The notes under the pieces are model-generated. The model made no database searches and was not told where the DNA came from. It worked only from the letters and a program-made list of their open reading frames with translations. Shown here piece after piece: positions 1-6,678 of a DNA stretch of 8,780 nucleotides. Position numbers and translations under genes: made by a program. The stretch is from Planctomycetaceae bacterium (GTDB taxonomy: Bacteria > Planctomycetota > Planctomycetia > Pirellulales > Pirellulaceae): NCBI GenBank assembly GCA_007129635.1, contig SKVE01000776.1, positions 1 through 8,780 on the forward strand. Direction: 5' to 3'. Each line of letters begins with the position of its first letter. The first letter of the stretch is position 1.

Positions 1-2547
1 CCCGAGCGTCTGCGGAATCAACGGTTTTTGGAAGCGATTCGCGGATCGAGCGTGCAGTTGCTGGCGGTGGACGAAGCGCATTGCGTCAGCGAATGGGGGC
101 ATGATTTCCGACCCGATTACGCTCGTCTGGGTCGTTTTCGTCAGCGGCTGGGTAATCCGCAGACCATCGCGTTGACCGCGACGGCGACCCCGCATGTCCG
201 CGAGGACATCGTCCAGATGTTGCAGTTGCGTGATCCTCGTATCTTCGTATCCGGGTTCGCGCGGGAGAATTTGCGTTTCGAGGTGCAGGACATCAGCAAC
301 GGTCGCGAAAAGGACCAACGTCTGTTGGAATTCCTGCGCGAAGAGCCTGGGTCGGGAATCATCTACGCATCGTCGCGCAAACGGTGCGAAGAGATCCGGC
401 AGTTGGTCGCGACGTCGTTGCGGCGGGCCGTGGGTACGTACCACGCGGGGATGCTGCCCGAAGAACGGCGTCAAGTCCAGGAGGACTTCATGGCGGATCG
501 GTTGCAGATCGTCGCGGCGACCAACGCATTCGGTATGGGCATCGACAAATCGAACCTGCGCTTCGTCGTGCATTACAACATGCCGGGCAGCCTGGAGGCC
601 TACTATCAAGAAGCCGGGCGCGCGGGCCGCGATGGCCAACCGTCACGCTGCTTGCTGCTGTACACCTACCAGGACCGGTACATCCAGGAATTCTTCATCG
701 AAAACGCCTACCCGTCTCGCGAGACGGTCCAAGCGGTCTACGAGTACTTGCGCACTTTGGAGCAGGATCCGATCGAGATCACGTTGGAGGACCTGAAAGA
801 GCGTCTGGCATTGCCCGTCGGCGCCGAAGGCGTCGGAGCATGCGAGCGGTTGCTGGAAAAGGCGGGAGCCCTGGAGCGTTTGGATACGGGCGAGAACCGG
901 GCCTCGATCCGTCTGGACAGCGACCTGCCCACACTGGTCGACCTGCTGCCCAAGGAAGCTCGGGTCCAGCGCCGCGTGTTGCGAGCGATCGAGCAGGAAG
1001 TGGACGATCGGCGCCGGGACCGGGTCTATTTTCATCCGCAGCGAGTGGCTGCGGCCGTTTCGTTGGACCGCGATTCGGTGCTGCGCGCCTTACGAGAACT
1101 CAATCGGCTGGAAGCCTTTGATTACGTACCTGCCTTTCGAGGTCGGGCAATCCATCTGCTGAATCGTGATAAGCCGTTCGACCAATTGGAGATCGATTTC
1201 GACGAACTGGCAACGCGCCGGCAAGCGGAGTACGACAAGTTGGAACACGTTATCCGGTTCGCTCGCGCCCGCCATTGCCGCCAGCGCGTGATCTTGGACT
1301 ATTTTGGGGACCCCGACGCCCGTGACTGCCAACGGTGCGACAACTGCGGCCAGCGGCAATCGACAACGGCTCGCTCTCAGCCCTTAGCGGCCGGCGCAGA
1401 TCATACCGAAGTGACCCAAGCCGTGCGGATGGTGTTAAGTGGCGTCGCCCGAGCTCAAGAGCGTTTCGGGAAGGGAATCATCGCGCAGATGCTCAGCGGT
1501 TCACAAGCTTCGAAGGTCCTCCGATTTCGCCTGGACCAGTTGAGCACCTTCGGGCTGCTGGCGCATCTGACATTGCCAGAGGTGACCGAGTTGATCGACG
1601 CCGTCCTGGCCGCCGGAATGTTGGACCAGACGGATGTCGAGCGGAATCGGCCCGTGCTGCGTTTGACGGATCTGGGCCATCAGGTGATGCGTGGCCAGGC
1701 CCCGCTGCCGGAATCGTTTTCGCTGTCGGTCCAGGTGGCTCGCCGATTGTCCAAGACAGGGGCCGATGGTCAGGCTTCCAAGGCCGGAACGGATTTGACC
1801 GACGACGTGGAATCAAATGAATCGGAGGCCGATCCGCAACTGGAACAAACGCTGCGCGAGTGGCGGCGGCAAACGGCCGCCGCAGCCGGTTGGCCGGCCT
1901 ATTGCGTCACCACCAACGCGGTCTTGAAACAGCTTGCCGCGCTGATGCCCACGGACCTGGTCCAGTTGTTGGACATCAAGGGCGTCGGTCAGGCGTTCGC
2001 ACAGTCCTACGGCGAGCAGGTCCTGGAGATCATCGCAGATCATCTGGACAGGACCGACGAACAATCATCCGAGCCAGCACCACCACCATCGCCAGCACCA
2101 CCAAAACCGATGCGGCCGGATTCGATCCGCGAGACGGACCCCGCGTATCAGGCGGCCGAAGCCCAAGCGGTTGAAGTCCAAGCGGCCCTCGCGACAGGGA
2201 ACCATCCAGCGCGATCGGCCGATCTTGGCCAACAGAACGTGGTGAAGCCGAGTTATTATTGGACTTGGCGTTTGTTGCACGATGGATTTACGGCGGACGA
2301 GTGCCAGCAGATCCGTCAACTGGACGACCAGCAACTGGTGGCTCATCTGCTGCAGGCGGTCGAGGAGGAGTTACCCGTCGACGCCACCTGGATTTTGGGG
2401 CCCGACCATTTGGCAGCGTTGGATCGGGTGGTGGGCGATCAGCCGCCGACACGCCTGCGTCCGTTGCTGCAGCAGTTGCCTCGGGAAATACGCCACGAGC
2501 ACCTGCAGTTGTACTTGGTTTGCCGAGGTATGGGGTTTTTTCTCTAA
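1..2547 (+). CDS. recQ: RecQ-family ATP-dependent DNA helicase, long form with HRDC and C-terminal HTH-like domain (5' truncated by window edge)
   Basis: This is a 3'-5' DNA helicase of recombination and replication-fork repair. The frame is open from base 1, so the true start and the Walker A half of the first RecA lobe lie outside the window; about 120 residues are missing, judging by where DEAH sits in E. coli RecQ. Numbering from base 1: DEAH box 24-27, motif III TATAT about 59-63, motif IV about 119-130, motif V (ATNAFGMGID) about 173-182, motif VI (QEAGRAGRDG) 203-212. An insert of about 200 residues (about 225-425) precedes the zinc site C426-x16-C443-x2-C446-x2-C449, which has the same spacing as in E. 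coli. An RQC winged helix (about 465-566) and an HRDC domain (about 612-683) follow. A proline-rich linker (about 690-707) leads to a C-terminal region (about 751-845) resembling the HTH_40 domain of some RecQ proteins. The insert resembles that of the long RecQ subfamily in Bacteroidetes, from memory of the family. The helicase call is very secure; the C-terminal domain name is an inference. Confidence 0.96.
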   Translation, partial: PERLRNQRFLEAIRGSSVQLLAVDEAHCVSEWGHDFRPDYARLGRFRQRLGNPQTIALTATATPHVREDIVQMLQLRDPRIFVSGFARENLRFEVQDISNGREKDQRLLEFLREEPGSGIIYASSRKRCEEIRQLVATSLRRAVGTYHAGMLPEERRQVQEDFMADRLQIVAATNAFGMGIDKSNLRFVVHYNMPGSLEAYYQEAGRAGRDGQPSRCLLLYTYQDRYIQEFFIENAYPSRETVQAVYEYLRTLEQDPIEITLEDLKERLALPVGAEGVGACERLLEKAGALERLDTGENRASIRLDSDLPTLVDLLPKEARVQRRVLRAIEQEVDDRRRDRVYFHPQRVAAAVSLDRDSVLRALRELNRLEAFDYVPAFRGRAIHLLNRDKPFDQLEIDFDELATRRQAEYDKLEHVIRFARARHCRQRVILDYFGDPDARDCQRCDNCGQRQSTTARSQPLAAGADHTEVTQAVRMVLSGVARAQERFGKGIIAQMLSGSQASKVLRFRLDQLSTFGLLAHLTLPEVTELIDAVLAAGMLDQTDVERNRPVLRLTDLGHQVMRGQAPLPESFSLSVQVARRLSKTGADGQASKAGTDLTDDVESNESEADPQLEQTLREWRRQTAAAAGWPAYCVTTNAVLKQLAALMPTDLVQLLDIKGVGQAFAQSYGEQVLEIIADHLDRTDEQSSEPAPPPSPAPPKPMRPDSIRETDPAYQAAEAQAVEVQAALATGNHPARSADLGQQNVVKPSYYWTWRLLHDGFTADECQQIRQLDDQQLVAHLLQAVEEELPVDATWILGPDHLAALDRVVGDQPPTRLRPLLQQLPREIRHEHLQLYLVCRGMGFFL

Positions 2548-2566
2548 TCAGGGGGGATGGATCATC

Positions 2567-3667
2567 ATGACATTCGTTCATTGGGTCTTATGTTGGACCT
2601 TGGCCGTCGTCGCCGCAGACCCTCAACCGCTGGGCGGTGATTACGGCCAACCGCGACTGCTGGTTCCGGCCCCCACCGCACCGGCCATCGCTCATCTTTC
2701 CTGGCCCAAGATCGTCGCCACCCCCGGCGGCACCCTGGTCCTGGCGTACAGTGCCGGCGTCGGTCACAACATCGGCGGATCAGGCCCGGCGATCTCGATT
2801 TCCACCGACCGGGCAACCAGCTTCAGTTCGCCCAACGTGCTGGCATATTTTCCCGACGACGATCACCGTTACCGGGACTGCGGCAACATGGCCCTGGGGT
2901 TGGCCGGCGACGGTGCGGTAGTGCTGCTGGCGATGGCCTATTCGGGCGACCAGCAAAACACGATCCTGGGATGGCGTAGCATCGATGACGGCAAGACTTG
3001 GCATCGGATCGATACCGCGGCACTGGCCGAAAATAAGACCGGTTCCGTCTATGGGCACATCCTGCAAGTGCCGGAACTGGGATTGGTTGTCTTCGGTCAC
3101 TACCGGCGCCCGAGCGAACCGAGCACCGGAATCTGGATGTCGGTCTCCGATGACCATGGTCAGAGCTGGGGACCACCGCAGGTAGTGACCCAAAACGCGT
3201 ATTTCGAGCCCGCGTTCACGTTTGCCCAAGGGCGATTGGTCGGTTTGCTTCGCCTGGCACGCGATGCTGATACGCGGCGTTACGACCAAGCGGTTTCCGA
3301 CGATCTGGGCCAAACCTGGCGAATCGAACCGTCCACGTTGGCGATCCCCGACGGGTTACCGGGCCGCCAACCCAGCCCGTTCATCACCGTCGACCCCACG
3401 GACGCCACGCGGCTGTACGCCATCCAATCGATTCGCGGCGACCACGATCCTACCCGTGGCCGCGCGGATCTCTGGACCGCTGACATCGAACGCCTGGACT
3501 GGAAACGCCAAGGCCGATTGGCGGCCATCCCCGCCGATGCGGCCAATCTGTCGGACTGGTCGTACCCGTGGATGACGCCCATCGGCGATGATCGCTGGAT
3601 GCTGGTGTTCTATGCGGGCACCAGCCGTGGCTCCAGTTCGCTGTACGGCATGGACTTCACACCGTAA
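2567..3667 (+). CDS. secreted sialidase-like (BNR/Asp-box) beta-propeller protein
   Basis: A 366-residue protein with an N-terminal signal peptide (hydrophobic stretch about 5-16, likely cleavage near VVAA at 14-17), so it probably acts outside the cytoplasm. Three clear Asp-box motifs (S-x-D-x-G-x-x-W) lie at about 138-145, 194-201 and 244-251, with a degenerate one at about 78-86. Asp-boxes sit on beta-hairpins of sialidase-type six-bladed propellers. R229 in LLRLARD and E214 in YFEPAF are placed like sialidase active-site residues, but I cannot confirm the arginine triad, so the substrate is unknown. Candidates are exo-sialidase, another glycosidase, or a non-catalytic propeller. The frame stays open upstream to 2282 inside recQ; I chose ATG 2567 because it gives the signal peptide, follows a G-rich Shine-Dalgarno-like run (2550-2556) and starts 19 bp after the recQ stop. 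Co-transcription with recQ is likely from the spacing, without an evident functional link. Confidence 0.85.
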   Translation: MTFVHWVLCWTLAVVAADPQPLGGDYGQPRLLVPAPTAPAIAHLSWPKIVATPGGTLVLAYSAGVGHNIGGSGPAISISTDRATSFSSPNVLAYFPDDDHRYRDCGNMALGLAGDGAVVLLAMAYSGDQQNTILGWRSIDDGKTWHRIDTAALAENKTGSVYGHILQVPELGLVVFGHYRRPSEPSTGIWMSVSDDHGQSWGPPQVVTQNAYFEPAFTFAQGRLVGLLRLARDADTRRYDQAVSDDLGQTWRIEPSTLAIPDGLPGRQPSPFITVDPTDATRLYAIQSIRGDHDPTRGRADLWTADIERLDWKRQGRLAAIPADAANLSDWSYPWMTPIGDDRWMLVFYAGTSRGSSSLYGMDFTP

Positions 3668-3677
3668 AGGGCCTCCG

Positions 3678-4853
3678 TCACCGTGATGCGACACGCGGCG
3701 GCAGGAAATCGAACGACAATTGGTGATCGCTACCAGCGACCAGATCAATCGTCTTGACGCTGGTCTGCACTTGACCATCTTGCTCGAATTCCACCACCAC
3801 TTGATAATCTTCCCAACGTTGGCCTTCGTTCAACTCACGTGTTACGAACCTTCGCACCTCTCCCGTCACTTCGGTCGATTTCCCTTCCAAGGTGACTCGA
3901 GCCGATTCGGGAACGTGCAACGTCAGCGATGTGGCTGCGGAATCTCCAGCGGCGATCGTTGCCGGTTGACGGTCCATGCGGAACGCCAGTTCTTGGGAAC
4001 CGCCGGCGCGAAGGTTCACGGTGCGGACGTCGCTGATCGTACGGCCGTCACGCACCACGTCGACGCGAACCTCGTACGTATAGTCGCTATCAGGAACCAA
4101 ACCACGCGAGATGTACTGGCGGTAACTTCCCGTCGTCCGGGTCGGACGATCGTTGATGTAGACCCGCGCATTGTGGGGCACTCGAACCGCCAAGGTCGCG
4201 CTGCCTAACGCCGGTTCGTGCATCGACTGATCGCCGGGCAGAAGTGGCAACAGCGAATCAGGCACAACCGGGTCGGGCTGTGGCGGCACGGGCAAATCGG
4301 GCAGTTCCAGATCGGCTGGCATCCGTGTTTCGGGAAGCTCTGGCAGCCCAACGTCAGGCTCGGCCGGCTCCGCTGCCGGATCATCCGCAGGCGGCATTTC
4401 CGACGGTGGAAGCGAGGGTGCTTCATCGGCCGGAGTCGGCTCGTCGTGCTCCGACGGAACGACCGGCTTCTGCGACTCGACAACCACACCGTCGCAACAA
4501 TGGGGTGTCACCGTGTAGCAGTGGGGGACAGAGTAGCAGTGCGGAACCCCGCATCCCGACCAACAGCACGAACTGCCGTACCAAGAATAAGCGGGCACAT
4601 GGTAGCTGTGACGCCAACGGCCCCAATGGCCCCAATGGCCCCAACGGCCCCAACGGTGACCCAACACAGGCCGATAGGCCCACGGATGATGGATGGGCCT
4701 AACCACCACGGTCGGATAAACGGCTCGGTAGGAAACCGCGTAGGGGTGGTAACCATAACCCCAGGTATGCCACCCGGCATCCGACCGATCCGCCGCCACG
4801 GAGGACATCAACGCGGCGAGCAGGATCGCCACTGCAAGCTTTTTGCGGAACAT
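3678..4853 (-). CDS. secreted planctomycete protein with W/G/H repeats, acidic proline-rich linker and two TIGR03000 domains
   Basis: A 391-residue exported protein of unknown function. The signal peptide is plain: FRKK, then a hydrophobic core about 6-20 ending SSVAA. Next come a W/G/H/Y-rich stretch (about 27-95) with tandem W-G-[HR] triplets at 68-79, a Cys/His cluster (C96, C97, C101, C106, C112, C119, C120) with VPHCY repeats, and an acidic proline-rich linker (about 128-208). Two related beta-rich domains follow at about 219-294 and 308-385. Their pattern (T-L-x-V-x-V-P-x-x-A-x-V at the start, an R-x-[FY]-[IV]-[ST] strand, a central Y-x-V-x-V-[ED] strand, a final A-G-x-x-x-x-L-x-F) is that of TIGR03000, a family I know almost only from Planctomycetes. 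An AAGGAG Shine-Dalgarno (4863-4868) supports the start. The gene runs convergently into the sialidase-like gene with 10 bp between stops. A cell-envelope or surface role is an inference from export and composition. Confidence 0.9.
   Translation of the reverse strand: MFRKKLAVAILLAALMSSVAADRSDAGWHTWGYGYHPYAVSYRAVYPTVVVRPIHHPWAYRPVLGHRWGRWGHWGHWGRWRHSYHVPAYSWYGSSCCWSGCGVPHCYSVPHCYTVTPHCCDGVVVESQKPVVPSEHDEPTPADEAPSLPPSEMPPADDPAAEPAEPDVGLPELPETRMPADLELPDLPVPPQPDPVVPDSLLPLLPGDQSMHEPALGSATLAVRVPHNARVYINDRPTRTTGSYRQYISRGLVPDSDYTYEVRVDVVRDGRTISDVRTVNLRAGGSQELAFRMDRQPATIAAGDSAATSLTLHVPESARVTLEGKSTEVTGEVRRFVTRELNEGQRWEDYQVVVEFEQDGQVQTSVKTIDLVAGSDHQLSFDFLPPRVASR
4494..4547 (-). repeat. imperfect 18-bp coding repeat VPHCY[ST]
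   Basis: Residues 103-120 of the TIGR03000 protein read VPHCYS, VPHCYT, VTPHCC, three imperfect six-residue units each holding an adjacent His-Cys. Together with C96, C97 and C101 they form a dense Cys/His patch. This could bind metal or make disulfides in the exported protein; that role is an inference. Confidence 0.75.
4621..4656 (-). repeat. four tandem 9-bp units coding W-G-[HR]
   Basis: Read on the + strand, the unit CCCCAATGG occurs twice and CCCCAACGG twice, back to back. A fifth, degenerate unit (CGCCAACGG) sits just before them at 4612-4620. The units are in phase with codons and give Trp-Gly-His/Arg triplets in the TIGR03000 protein. Unit number could vary between strains by slippage. 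Confidence 0.95.
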
Positions 4854-4862
4854 CTTTTCGTT

Positions 4863-4868
4863 CTCCTT
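4863..4868 (-). promoter_or_regulatory. Shine-Dalgarno of the TIGR03000 gene
   Basis: On the minus strand AAGGAG stands 9 bases before the ATG at 4853. It is the strongest ribosome binding site in the window and fixes the start. Confidence 0.8.
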
Positions 4869-4881
4869 CGTTCAGTTTGGT

Positions 4882-4895
4882 TTTGTTGCAACAAA
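4882..4895. promoter_or_regulatory. perfect 14-bp palindrome, possible operator
   Basis: TTTGTTGCAACAAA is its own reverse complement. It lies 28 bp upstream of the TIGR03000 start codon, between the candidate promoter and the Shine-Dalgarno. It has the shape of a dimeric regulator site, but no known regulator is assigned. Confidence 0.35.
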
Positions 4896-4919
4896 CAAAA
4901 CTTCCCATCGCAACTAACC

Positions 4920-4947
4920 AGCATAACCGTCAAACTGGAGAATTCAA
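4920..4947 (-). promoter_or_regulatory. candidate sigma70-like promoter of the TIGR03000 gene
   Basis: On the minus strand TTGAAT (4942-4947) and TATGCT (4920-4925) are 16 bp apart, each matching four of six consensus bases. Transcription would start near 4913 and leave a leader of about 60 bases. Planctomycete promoter rules are poorly known to me, so confidence is low. Confidence 0.3.
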
Positions 4948-5021
4948 GCAGTTTGAACCAAGGAAAACAAAAAGGACGCGCGGGCGAGAGTCGTTTCTCG
5001 CATCAGAACAGCACATCCTAA

Positions 5022-5120
5022 GCACCGTTCGATAAATAACTGACGCACTTTCTGCCGCCTCACCCTGCCCTGTCCCACGAGGGGCGAGGGGACATTGGAC
5101 AGTTATTTCTCGAACGGTGC
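5022..5120. repeat. 99-bp MITE-like or palindromic intergenic element with 21-bp inverted ends
   Basis: The left arm 5022-5042 (beginning GCACCGTTCG) and the right arm 5100-5120 (ending CGAACGGTGC) are inverted copies matching at 20 of 21 positions; the one mismatch is at 5033. The trinucleotide TAA directly flanks both sides (5019-5021 and 5121-5123), as expected for a short target-site duplication. The 57-bp centre has partly complementary C-rich and G-rich runs (CCCTGCCC about 5063-5070, GGGGCGAGGG 5081-5090), so the whole could fold into a long hairpin. It codes for nothing evident. It may be a non-autonomous transposable element, a REP-like repeat, or simply serve as a terminator downstream of lpxB. 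The repeat is seen directly; the mobile origin is inferred. Confidence 0.7.
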
Positions 5121-5196
5121 TAAGCAGCTCGGCCAACGATGACCCCGACTTGGCGAACCGCCCGAAGGTGAATAAGTGACACGCCCGTATGGGAGT

Positions 5197-6450
5197 TTAC
5201 GCAGATCGCCTGTCGCAACGGGGATCGGTCTGCGGTTCTGCGTTGGGACCGGGGATCGAGGTTGGGCCGTGTAGCACACGCAGCAGGTAGGCCGCGGCGG
5301 TGCGCGAAGCGCCCGTGTCGACGTGCTGACGTTTCAGGTCCAGCAATTGTTTGCGACGACGTTGGTAGACCATGTCGTCGTTCAACCACTGGACGATCCG
5401 ATCCGCCATGGCTCGCGACGGGTCGTCGCAGGTGAGATACTCGGGCAAGGGCACGTTGTCTGCACTGGCCTCCGTCTGGTCGTAGCGTTGTCCCGGTGAG
5501 AGGAACGGATCGCGAGCTGCCAGCAGATTTACCAGGGTGATAAAGCGGACCTTGATGAACCATCGCGTGGCGACGTTCAAGCCGAACCGTTTGGTCCAAT
5601 ACAGAATCAACGAGGGTTTGGTGTAGAACAACAATTCCAAGGAAACCGATCCGGAACAGGCCAGGCAACACTCGCTCGCCTGGATCAATTCCTCAGTGCG
5701 ACCCACGAAAACTTCTGCGTCCAGCGTCGAATCGACCACCATCCGACAAGCGATTTCGGCTTGGCGTTCGTTGAAGCTGGCGATGGCAAAGCGAGCTTCT
5801 GGAACGCGGCGCTGGATCAGTCCGGCCGTTTTCAAAAACCAAGGCAGGTTGCCCAGCACTTCTTGAGTGCGCGAGCCGGGCAGGATGGTGATCAGTGGCC
5901 CGGACCCACGATCCAACTCAGACACAAACGCCTGGTCCAACACCTGCTCGGCCAACTGGTCAAAGTACGGGTGGCCGACGTAGGTTGCTTGGCAACCGCG
6001 TTGCTGAAACCATTGGGCTTCGAAGGGCAGTTTGCACAAGACGTGATCCACCAGACGCTGCATCTTCCGGACTCGCCACGGTGCCCAAGCCCACATCTGC
6101 GGAACGCCGTAGTAGAAGACGGGGATCTGATAACGTTTCGCTGCTCGAGCGATCCACCAGTTAAAGCCCGGATAATCGATCAGCACGACGGCATCGGGCC
6201 GCTGATCTCGAAAGCATCGCTTGGCCATTCGATAGTAGAACCAAAAGCGATGCAAGTTCAAGATCACGCGCAGGAACCACATGATGGCCAGTTCGGTCAG
6301 ATCGGCCAGCAGATGACAGCCGGCCGCCGCCATGCGAGGGCCACCAAAACCGGTGCATTGAACGTGGGGGGCCTGCTCCCGCAACTGGCGGATCAGATTG
6401 GCTCCATGTAGATCGCCACTGGGCTCCCCGACGGAAAAAAAGATCTTCAT
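5197..6450 (-). CDS. lpxB: lipid-A-disaccharide synthase LpxB
   Basis: A GT19-family glycosyltransferase that condenses UDP-2,3-diacylglucosamine with lipid X (2,3-diacylglucosamine 1-phosphate) to give the lipid A disaccharide, at the inner membrane. Motifs seen in 417 residues: GEPSGDLHGA (8-17), FGGPRM (35-40), IDYPGFN (91-97), VPQMWAWAPWR (116-126), VGHP (158-161), ILPGSR (189-194) and SGSVSLEL (266-273), which matches the SGTAxLE region of the family. A hydrophobic/aromatic stretch at 56-73 fits membrane association. The length exceeds the usual 380-390 by a C-terminal tail (about 394-417) rich in Pro, Asp and Arg. The start at 6450 gives the family's N-terminus directly and has GAAGGG 8 bases upstream. 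The gene is not next to lpxA, lpxD or fabZ, unlike in Proteobacteria. It implies an outer membrane containing lipid A. Confidence 0.96.
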   Translation of the reverse strand: MKIFFSVGEPSGDLHGANLIRQLREQAPHVQCTGFGGPRMAAAGCHLLADLTELAIMWFLRVILNLHRFWFYYRMAKRCFRDQRPDAVVLIDYPGFNWWIARAAKRYQIPVFYYGVPQMWAWAPWRVRKMQRLVDHVLCKLPFEAQWFQQRGCQATYVGHPYFDQLAEQVLDQAFVSELDRGSGPLITILPGSRTQEVLGNLPWFLKTAGLIQRRVPEARFAIASFNERQAEIACRMVVDSTLDAEVFVGRTEELIQASECCLACSGSVSLELLFYTKPSLILYWTKRFGLNVATRWFIKVRFITLVNLLAARDPFLSPGQRYDQTEASADNVPLPEYLTCDDPSRAMADRIVQWLNDDMVYQRRRKQLLDLKRQHVDTGASRTAAAYLLRVLHGPTSIPGPNAEPQTDPRCDRRSA

Positions 6451-6543
6451 CCGTGCATCCCTTCACTCGTCGCCCCAAAATCCATGCGGACTCACCGGTT
6501 CCCCTCCATCGGTTCAAGGCGAGCGGTCTTCCGATCGACCAAC

Positions 6544-6599
6544 CTCCCCCGTCCAGCGGTACGGGCTGATCCCGGCGGCCCGACTCGAAGACGGGGGAG
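6544..6599. repeat. perfect 10-bp inverted repeat between the zinc-ribbon gene and lpxB
   Basis: CTCCCCCGTC (6544-6553) and GACGGGGGAG (6590-6599) are exact inverted copies separated by 36 bp, which contain a smaller CGGG/CCCG pair. In RNA this would be a strong G/C-rich stem. On the minus strand it follows the zinc-ribbon stop and precedes lpxB. No U-run follows, so a standard intrinsic terminator is not supported. A structured leader, a Rho-dependent end or chance are alternatives. The rest of the 228-bp gap (6451-6678) shows nothing recognisable. Confidence 0.5.
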
Positions 6600-6678
6600 T
6601 ATCGCAGAATCGAAGCTCGACGAGTAGGCCATTTCTCGAACCTGGCCATCCCCCTCTGATTTCGGTTCCCATCGAGGC

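Larger units (their letters stand above)
4854..5196. other. 343-bp intergenic region between lpxB and the TIGR03000 gene
   Basis: The largest gene-free stretch. From the TIGR03000 side it holds the ribosome binding site, a 14-bp palindrome, a possible promoter, an A-rich stretch (about 4959-4975) and the MITE-like inverted-repeat element (5022-5120). In 5124-5196, next to the lpxB stop, I see nothing recognisable. Short open frames crossing the region lack ribosome binding sites and family resemblance. Confidence 0.8.

Noticed and set aside
28..30. TTG at 28 as the recQ start
   Set aside because: The frame is open to base 1 and the first visible motif is already motif II, so the real start is outside the window.
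384..1121. Plus-strand open frame of 245 codons inside recQ
   Set aside because: Out of frame with conserved helicase motifs, Arg/Gly-rich composition, no start signal.
2071..2112. CCA-rich stretch as a separate repeat element
   Set aside because: It simply codes the proline-rich linker of RecQ and shows no exact unit structure.
2282..2566. Upstream in-frame extension of the sialidase-like gene to an ATG at 2282
   Set aside because: It lies inside the recQ coding region, has no family resemblance, and would bury the signal peptide that begins at 2567.
4612..4656. CRISPR or other spaced repeat array
   Set aside because: The 9-bp units are contiguous, in phase with codons and have no spacers; they are a coding tandem repeat.
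4218..5021. Plus-strand open frame of 267 codons opposite the TIGR03000 gene
   Set aside because: It is antisense to a gene with clear domains, a signal peptide and a ribosome binding site; the long repeat-like translation comes from the W/G/H repeats read backwards.
5120..5671. Minus-strand open frame of 183 codons over the lpxB 3' end
   Set aside because: Frame-shifted shadow of lpxB; no ribosome binding site or recognisable domain.
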